Source of the DNA: Sciurus carolinensis
Lineage: Eukaryota > Chordata > Mammalia > Rodentia > Sciuridae
Reading direction: 5' to 3'
Length of the DNA: 64,000 nt
Assembly (NCBI RefSeq): GCF_902686445.1
Contig: NC_062213.1
Span: forward strand, 58,437,491 to 58,501,490
In this document: positions 57,371 to 64,000 of the stretch, piece by piece
How the letters are laid out: every line of letters begins with the position of its first letter
Position numbering within the stretch: position 1 is the stretch's first letter
The notes under the pieces: generated by a model
The model's input: the letters and a program-made list of their open reading frames with translations, nothing else
Told to the model about the DNA's origin: nothing
Databases searched by the model: none
Made by a program: the position numbers and the translations under genes

Positions 57371-59938
57371 AAAATTAAGATATTCTAATGCAAAAAATTA
57401 TAGTTCAGTAAAAAATCTATGAAAATAAGCTCAGATAATATAAAGAATACACATAGAAAGGATTGTTTAGAGTTCCATTCATGTTAATAAACTATATTTC
57501 AAAAGGCAGTGACAATAGGGGTTTCTTTACACTTAGGTTTTCTCTGAAAACTTAATTTTGCATATGGAAGCAAATTGGTAGGTGTGAACTAAACGCAGCA
57601 ATAAACTTGAGTCTTGTTAAGTGCTACAACTCACACCATTTGTTTTTCAATAATTAGTCTTGCTGTGACTTCAAACACAGGAGAAATTATTAAAAATCTA
57701 GGACTTTTTTCCCAAAGAGTAAAAATAGTGTATTTATTGTGTATTAAAGTGATCTAGAAGATAAATCTATAGATATGACTAGGAACCTCAAAAAATGTAT
57801 TTTAGTGAATGCATTAAAAGAAAAGATGGCATGGTATCTTCTCTTTTTGGTTTTATTTTTAGTTATCTAGCAAATGTTTGGATGTATTTATAAAGGAGAG
57901 ACAAAAGATGTGAAGACTGGGAGGTCTCATTTAAGAGCCTAGCAGTCAGAGCTGTTCTATCACTTGCACCCATTTGATTTTGAAAGTTCTTCCAATGCCT
58001 ATAGATCTCAGTGTCAAAGCCTATACCTTAAGATTAATAATATGCTTTTCTCTGAGTATGCAGACTGTGAAATGACATATTTAAATGATGGTGGTTCTCA
58101 ATGTAGTTTGTGTTTTGCAAAGGAATTTTCTGGGCCCACAATCTTCCAAGGTCCTTTCATGATTTAGTTATCATAAGCCAAATGATATAAATCTCCAAGT
58201 TCTTAAATAATTGGCATCAAATTTAAATCAACCAGTGCTAATTTTTGGTTATCCCATATCAAGTTGGCCATCTTTCCATGGAACAAGTTAGAGTCAGTAT
58301 AGAAAATACTTGTAGAAATTGTAGAAATACTCTTGCATCATCTACTGCAACCTCTAGGCTCCCTGTATTGATAGCCTTGATTATATAAAGTATAGCAATT
58401 TAGATTTATAGTACAGAATTTTCCTTCTCTGTATCCCTTGCCTATCTTCAAACTACTTCTTCCCAAGAAAACCAAAAGTGAGAGTCAAAGGATGGCATGC
58501 TTCGATTTACTGTTTATTAGTTCTTAATAATATTCCATTCTAACTAGCAGGTCCTCCATTACTTTCCTCTGTCAATAAATGAAGAATTGAATTCATGCAA
58601 TTAGACTTCCTTAAAACTCTTGATTGATCCACCATCTTGAAATGTACTGTTGGTCCATATTTCTACCCAGTTATTGTTTTGACTATAGGAACTGATATGT
58701 TGGAGCTTTTGGGTTTTGTACAGCTAGATTTTTCAGTTATTGATTTACTCATAATTTCCTGTATCAACTCTTCTCTATGCAAAGATAAAATAGATTCAGA
58801 ATATTATAAACAGATGTTGCTTAATGTAACCTTCATTTGTTGGATATATATTAATTATCTAATATACAAATCAGAAACTATTATTAATGCTTAGGATAAA
58901 TTAGTAAACAAAAATCATAAATATCTGTACCTGCTGAGAATTATAGTCTCGTAAAAGTTGAACAACTCTAGACTGCTATAAATGAATAAATACCTATCTT
59001 CATTAGACAATAATCTCTAACAGACCAAAGTAGACTTCTGTTTTTTGAATAAATAAAAACATTTAATATTTATCTTAGTACAAAATTTTATCTAAATATG
59101 GGCCATTCCTAGGGAAGATTAGGTCCTAAAAATCTAGACTAGAGATTCCTGATGAAGATGAATAAAATTTTTGACACTGTTTTATTGAATTATAGCCAAA
59201 ATCCTTGAAGAAGAACAAGGAAAGAAGAAAATAAATAGTAACGTTGAGAAAAGGGTATTGAAGAGGAGTTCTGAAACATTTGAGGAACTACGTCACAGCA
59301 GAATCATCTCTACAGAATGAGTACTTCACAAGTCTGGGGTAATTTTCAAACATACCATTATATTTTAAGACCTGGTAGGTCAAGGGTGGGTTCAATAAAG
59401 AGAGACTTGTACAGATACACAGAATTTACTATATGATTGTATTAGTTATCATTTAATACTCATAGCATCTAGATGCCACAGATCCAGGTCAGAGTCATAA
59501 GGCAGAACCATTGAATAATTATGTTAGATTTCTTTTTCTTTCCAGTATAGCTATAGAAAAGAATTTTTTGCATTTTATTCTCCCATTTCATCATTCATTT
59601 CATCTTCAATAAACAGAAGTACTCTATATGTTCATCATTTATAAGTGACAAATCAGTCACAGCTTTCTATAAACTTAAACTCTTGCAGGATATCAGGATA
59701 CTAGAATTTCTGAATACCTACTACTCAAATACTATATGGGATCCTTCATTGTCCCTGTATTAACCTGTAAGGACATTATAATTTTGAAAAATGCACAATT
59801 TCTCTTCTCCTGAAAATAAACAACTGAATGGAGAGAATCAATTCATAAAAGGAAAGAAAACTGATGAAAGGAATCTCTTTTATTTCAGCAACCCCTACCA
59901 ACAACTCTATCATAGAATTGATGTGTTTTAAATTAAAT
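57371..59938. other. Unassigned sequence, 2.6 kb
   Basis: No family recognised with confidence. 58220-58460 faintly recalls minus-strand retroviral sequence, but no motif could be read. Open frames of 67-85 codons (57964-58167, 58637-58894) lack signatures. Confidence 0.4.
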
Positions 59939-59950
59939 AAAGTATAATGT

Positions 59951-60156
59951 AACTGGGTACACACCTCTAATTTCAGCAGCTCTAGAGGCTGAGGCAGGAG
60001 GTTCAAGATTTCAAAGTCAGCTTTAGCAAAAGCAAGGCCTTAAGCAACTCAGTAAGATCCTGTCTCTAAATAAAATACAAAATAAGACTGGGGATGGGGT
60101 TCAGTGGTGGTCCAGTGCCCCTGAGTTCAATCACCAGTATCACCCCTCCAAAAATG
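59951..60156 (+). mobile_element. B1/ID composite SINE, plus strand
   Basis: 7SL-like part (AGAGGCTGAGGCAGGAGG), a central region (TAAGCAACTCAGTAAGATCC) and ID part (GGGGATGGGGTTCAGTGG). An exact 12-base target-site duplication, AAAGTATAATGT, lies at 59939-59950 and 60157-60168. Confidence 0.96.
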
Positions 60157-60168
60157 AAAGTATAATGT

Positions 60169-60775
60169 TAATATTATGCCATAAAAATTCTTTTTTTCTT
60201 CAAGAAACAATAGGGAATTCTTGTATGCTGTGAATTCAAAGCTAAAAATGAAAGAAAAAAAAAACACAACTAACCTTTCTGAAACATTGTCTCTCCTGAG
60301 GGTTTGGTTCTGCCTCTGTGATTTTATAATTTTCATGTTATTTTATGCATTCCCTATGGCTGAATCAACTACAGTATCATTGCATATTAAAATTTCAACA
60401 CAGAAATGCACATTTAAATTCTGTGCTTAATATAAAAGTCAAGAAGAGACTGGAGGCTAGTTGGAGAAACAACTGAGTTTAATAAAGAGATCAATATAGC
60501 TGAACAGACATATTGCAGTCCTATTCTCCAAGGCTTATCTTTCTCTCTCACAAACATACCCCAAAATAAACAACCCTCTTTTTTCAGGAAACTTTTAGTG
60601 GGAGATTAGATAGACCTCCTTAAAAGCATTATTGTTTTTAATATGTTATTTTCCAAATAATTTTAACCTAAATCTCATTTTCAGCAAAACATCCACAAGT
60701 TCTTGAAAGTAGGAAATGTACCATACTTAAATATATAACCAGTAATTCTTATCATTGGTATATACATTTATATAA
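60169..60775. other. Unassigned sequence
   Basis: No feature recognised. Confidence 0.4.
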
Positions 60776-60779
60776 ATTT

Positions 60780-60960
60780 CTTTTTTTTCTTTTTAATTTG
60801 TTCTTTTTAGTTATACATAACATTAGGATTAATTTTTGACATAATTATAAGAGCATGGAATATAATTTGATCTAACTCAGTCCCCAGCATTTGCCCTTTC
60901 TCCTCCCTCCTCCCTCCCCCATTTCTTTACTGATCTTTCTGCTACTTATGGATTTTTAAA
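60780..60960 (-). mobile_element. L1 3'-UTR end, minus strand
   Basis: T-rich start, 'tctttttagttatacataa', and a TCCTCCCTCCTCCCTCCCCC block: the 3'-UTR style of the squirrel-type L1s at 36375 and 62695, strongly 5'-truncated. Confidence 0.65.
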
Positions 60961-62005
60961 AATTTTTTAATAAAATAAATCACTTCATTTTCACTGTCTC
61001 TAAAAGTTGTATTTGGGAAAGGAATAATTGGTAAAAAATAGCCTTCAAAAATACTTATTATACCATGTCCAAATATTCACACATATGAAAAGCTAATCCT
61101 TTTCTCAGAAGTTATGTAATACATTAAATAGCTTGTCTGTTCTAAAATAAATATGGATCCAAACTATGACTCTAACTTATTTTTTTCAGCCTTCATTTTA
61201 GAAAAAAAATAATTTCTATTTAACACATTTTAGCTTAACTTTAAGTAGATACCTGTTTAATAACAGAGGGAATATTTCACTTTGGAACTTCCATAAATAC
61301 AGTAGGTTTAAATAAAACAGGGGAATGAATTTAATTTATTTAGGTCCCTGATGAGCTGCTTACATATTTTCATTGATTCACAGTTACCATAAGAGACGTT
61401 TTTGCTCATATTCACAAGCATTTTTTAGCTAAGAAGGTAGTATCATAATGTCATCAGTACATAGAAACGGTCTTGAGCACCAACTCAACATATAATAAGA
61501 CTGGGTCAAGACAAAGACAAAGATATTAAAGTAATTTTTCTGATAATACTTCGATTATATAAAAATGGCTAAAGGCACTTAAAGATTTTGCATTTAGAGT
61601 ACATGTAAGTCAGTTCTTTTGTAGGAATTTAAATATGTAAGTATTTTGCATTGGATCTTGTAAAAATCAAAATACGCTACAAAATTAAGCAATGTTGTTT
61701 TTTAAAAAGGCCTCACAACAGGTGTCCACTGCATATTTTTTATATTTCACTAGTTTTTATAGTATGATTACAACTATCATAAGTATATGGTCTCAAAAAT
61801 AAATTAAAAAATAGTTATTTATAAAAATATTTATGGGAAAGTTTATAGTATAAAAACATTGAAACAACATGCATGGATAATAACAAATGTGTTGAGTACT
61901 TCATGACTAGATTACATATAGAATGCAAAAAAGTCTTTACTATGATTTTTATGAATTACATTTAATAACAGAAGAATTATGTGATACTGTTAAGAAAATA
62001 TCATA
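60961..62005. other. Unassigned AT-rich sequence
   Basis: No gene or nameable repeat. Confidence 0.45.
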
Positions 62006-62007
62006 TA

Positions 62008-62095
62008 GGGACAAGGAGTGTAACTCCAAGGTAAGCACTTGGCCAGCATGCACAAGGCCCAGAATTCAGTTCCCAGCACTGCCCCCAAAACAAAA
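62008..62095 (+). mobile_element. Diverged ID SINE, plus strand
   Basis: GGACAAGGAGTGTAACTCCA, CAAGGCCCAGAATTCAGTTC and CCCAGCACTGCC, with a CAAAATAAATAA tail: ID order and spacing, with a damaged A-box region. Confidence 0.8.
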
Positions 62096-62690
62096 TAAAT
62101 AAGTAAAGACAAGACAAGGAAAGAAAACATACCATATATGCTTTATAAAAAAACATATCTCAATTGTTCTCATTTTCTCATCTTCTTACCACACACACAA
62201 AGTGCACACACATACACACCACTGTAGTAGTAGTTCAAGATAACTTAAAATCTTATTTTATACACTTTGAAGTTGTTCAATAATTAATTTACATTATTGA
62301 AAAATGTTACTTTAAAAACAAATAGGCAGCATTTGATATAATGACCCCTAAATGACAAGAGCTTATTTATCATACTCAACAAATGATTTTTTCATATTAT
62401 AAGATCTAAGAAAATCTTGAATGTTTATAAAAGTCATTTATTAAAAGGAGAATGAACATGCTAAGTGTTTTACTTTCAGTTTCCTGTAAACCTTCAGTTG
62501 TGCATATCTTAAAGCAATCTTTTAAAAGGAATAAATATTTATCTTGGACTGTTATTTTTCATAATAAAGGGTATAAATTCTGGGTTTGAGGGAGAAAAAT
62601 GTTCCATTCAGACATAAATTGCTAGAACCAAATAGTTCCCTCTCATATAAGTAAGTTATAGAGAAAAAATATTTTTTAAAAAGAAATCTC
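62096..62690. other. Unassigned, with short CA tracts
   Basis: A CA-rich patch lies at 62190-62220. Nothing else recognised. Confidence 0.4.
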
Positions 62691-62694
62691 ATGA

Positions 62695-62865
62695 AAATAT
62701 AAAAGACACCAGTAGAATTGAAGAAAATGATAAGGAGGAGGGAAGATAGGAGGAAAAGGGGAAGTAGTGGGAATGAAATTCATAGAATTATGATATGTAT
62801 ATGTACAATATGTCACCGTGAATCCCACTATTATGTGTGATCATAATGTACCAATAAAAAGGAAA
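62695..62865 (+). mobile_element. L1 3'-UTR end, plus strand
   Basis: Purine-rich stretch (GGAGGAGGGAAGATAGGAGG) then 'gtacaatatgtcaccgtga', CCCACTATTATGTGTGATCA and TAATGTACCAATAAAAAGG. Same type as the second UTR in the 19606-20186 insertion. Confidence 0.75.
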
Positions 62866-64000
62866 TAGTGACTAAGAACCTAAATATTTTATTGTTAGAT
62901 TTTCTGAAACAATAATTTTATTTTTACCACTGCTCTTATGTAGATTAGTATAAAGATAAAATATTCTCTCAGAACAATTGAACCTCAAAGAATATACTAC
63001 AATCTATTGGAAAACTTTGAATTAAAATCCTAAAGTGCACGCTAGATAATGTATTTCAATAAAAATAATATCATTCCTCAAAGAAAACTCTGTTTACTAT
63101 TGGTAACTTTTTTTTCAGAAGATATAATCAAAATGAGAATTTTAAACTCTAAATATGTTATAGAAATCTCTATCTCTGTGTCTACTGGCTGATTTAGACT
63201 AGCCACTAAAATTAACTGGTTTAAAACAGAGGTAGCAGGCCAATCATGTTTCATAACAAGAAAAATAATACTTAAATATTCATAATAATACTTGTTAGTG
63301 GTCTTTGGCAATTTTATAAGTATTGTTTATCAATAATGCAGAACTTAGAATATGCAAAATATTTCTTATGAATAGCCAGATGTTCTTTACAGTTTGAACT
63401 GATATCTAGTACTTTCATTTCTATATATAATTTTCACTTGCTTGAATTATCTAGATAATTGAAGTCAAAGGTCATTTTTGGTTTCAATATCCAGACAATT
63501 TATGCATGAATTCAACCTCTGTTAATTTATAGTAGAGAAATAAAATGTGTTTCTCAAAATGTGTAATGACATCTGAGATTCTATCTGTGGTCGCACATGA
63601 ATCTTAGTGCACTCCCCATACTATGATGTACACCCTGATAATCATCAATTGGAAGTCTCACCAATCTGCACCACATTTTTGTTACATTGTAGAATAGGAG
63701 AATTTTTTCAATAGCACAAGAATATCATGTATATGTAACCATTATGTACACACAAAAATGTATTTGCTTAAATTTATATCTAAGCCTACCTTAATTGTCT
63801 CATTTCTGTTCTCCTGTGCTTACACTACATGGAGATGATTTGTTATATAAAAACCTTCACATTGTGTTTTTTATTTAAAACTATGCTGAAAAGATATTTG
63901 ACATAGCTTTAAGAACTGGAATACTAATTCTTTTTTACAATGCATTGCTGTCAGCAGCAATATCAGAGCAGAGCTACACAGAAAATGATTCAACCTCCAC
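62866..64000. other. Unassigned AT-rich sequence to the window end
   Basis: No gene, RNA or repeat family recognised. A 77-codon minus-strand frame at 63078-63311 has no motif. Confidence 0.45.

Noticed and set aside
58220..58460. Faint resemblance to minus-strand retroviral pol
   Set aside because: No conserved motif could be read in any frame.
1..64000. CRISPR arrays, phage, operons, rRNA, microbial defence systems
   Set aside because: None seen. Direct repeats are microsatellites or small duplications, and the repeat content is that of a mammal.
1..64000. Host protein-coding gene or processed pseudogene
   Set aside because: No non-LINE coding similarity and no exon with plausible splice sites and reading frame was found by eye. 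Small exons or conserved non-coding elements cannot be excluded without a search.

Overview
The window reads as mammalian, rodent-type nuclear DNA with no functional gene I can support. It is AT-rich and CpG-poor. No open frame has the length, conservation or splice structure of a host gene. The longest open frames are either simple-repeat translations or remains of L1 ORF2. The best lineage clue is the SINE set. Most SINEs join a 7SL-like (B1/Alu-like) left half to an ID-like (tRNA-derived) right half, and there are separate short ID copies. That composite is known from squirrels and relatives, so I infer a sciurid (ground squirrel, marmot or similar). The window is therefore intergenic or deep-intronic sequence in a gene-poor region.

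Layout. 1-5.8 kb: a Tigger DNA transposon split by a SINE whose tail grew into a ~290-bp polypurine tract, a probable solo LTR, and a cluster of L1 pieces, one carrying a 5' inversion. 6.4-6.8 kb: an MLT1-like LTR. 8.6-11.5 kb: an old L1 3' end, a long L2 relic with reverse-transcriptase-region similarity, and a MIR. 13.5-16.3 kb: a decayed ERVL-like pol on the minus strand and a MaLR-type LTR. 18-21.3 kb: two old DNA-transposon relics and a nested L1/L1/ID stack. 23.7-29.3 kb: a minus-strand L1 with a recognisable 5' end and 3' UTR but without the reverse-transcriptase core. 29.6-30.4, 36.4-37.7 and 56.6-57.2 kb: 5'-truncated minus-strand L1s. 37.9-39.2 kb: two ERVL/MaLR LTRs. 41.3-50.1 kb: an old plus-strand L1, close to full length, carrying two SINEs, an ID, a tiny L1 tail and a 1.9-kb inverted L1 fragment. 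51-64 kb: scattered L1, L2, SINE and ID copies in otherwise unassigned AT-rich sequence.

There is no operon, CRISPR array, bacterial system or host pathway here. The interest lies in the insertion history: target-site duplications date the layers, and several junctions record unusual events (twin priming, a SINE-derived patch inside an L1, an L1 insertion without a poly-A end, and loss of the RT core from an otherwise long L1). Family names come from remembered consensus patterns, not a database search; boundaries are approximate, usually within 5-30 bases.
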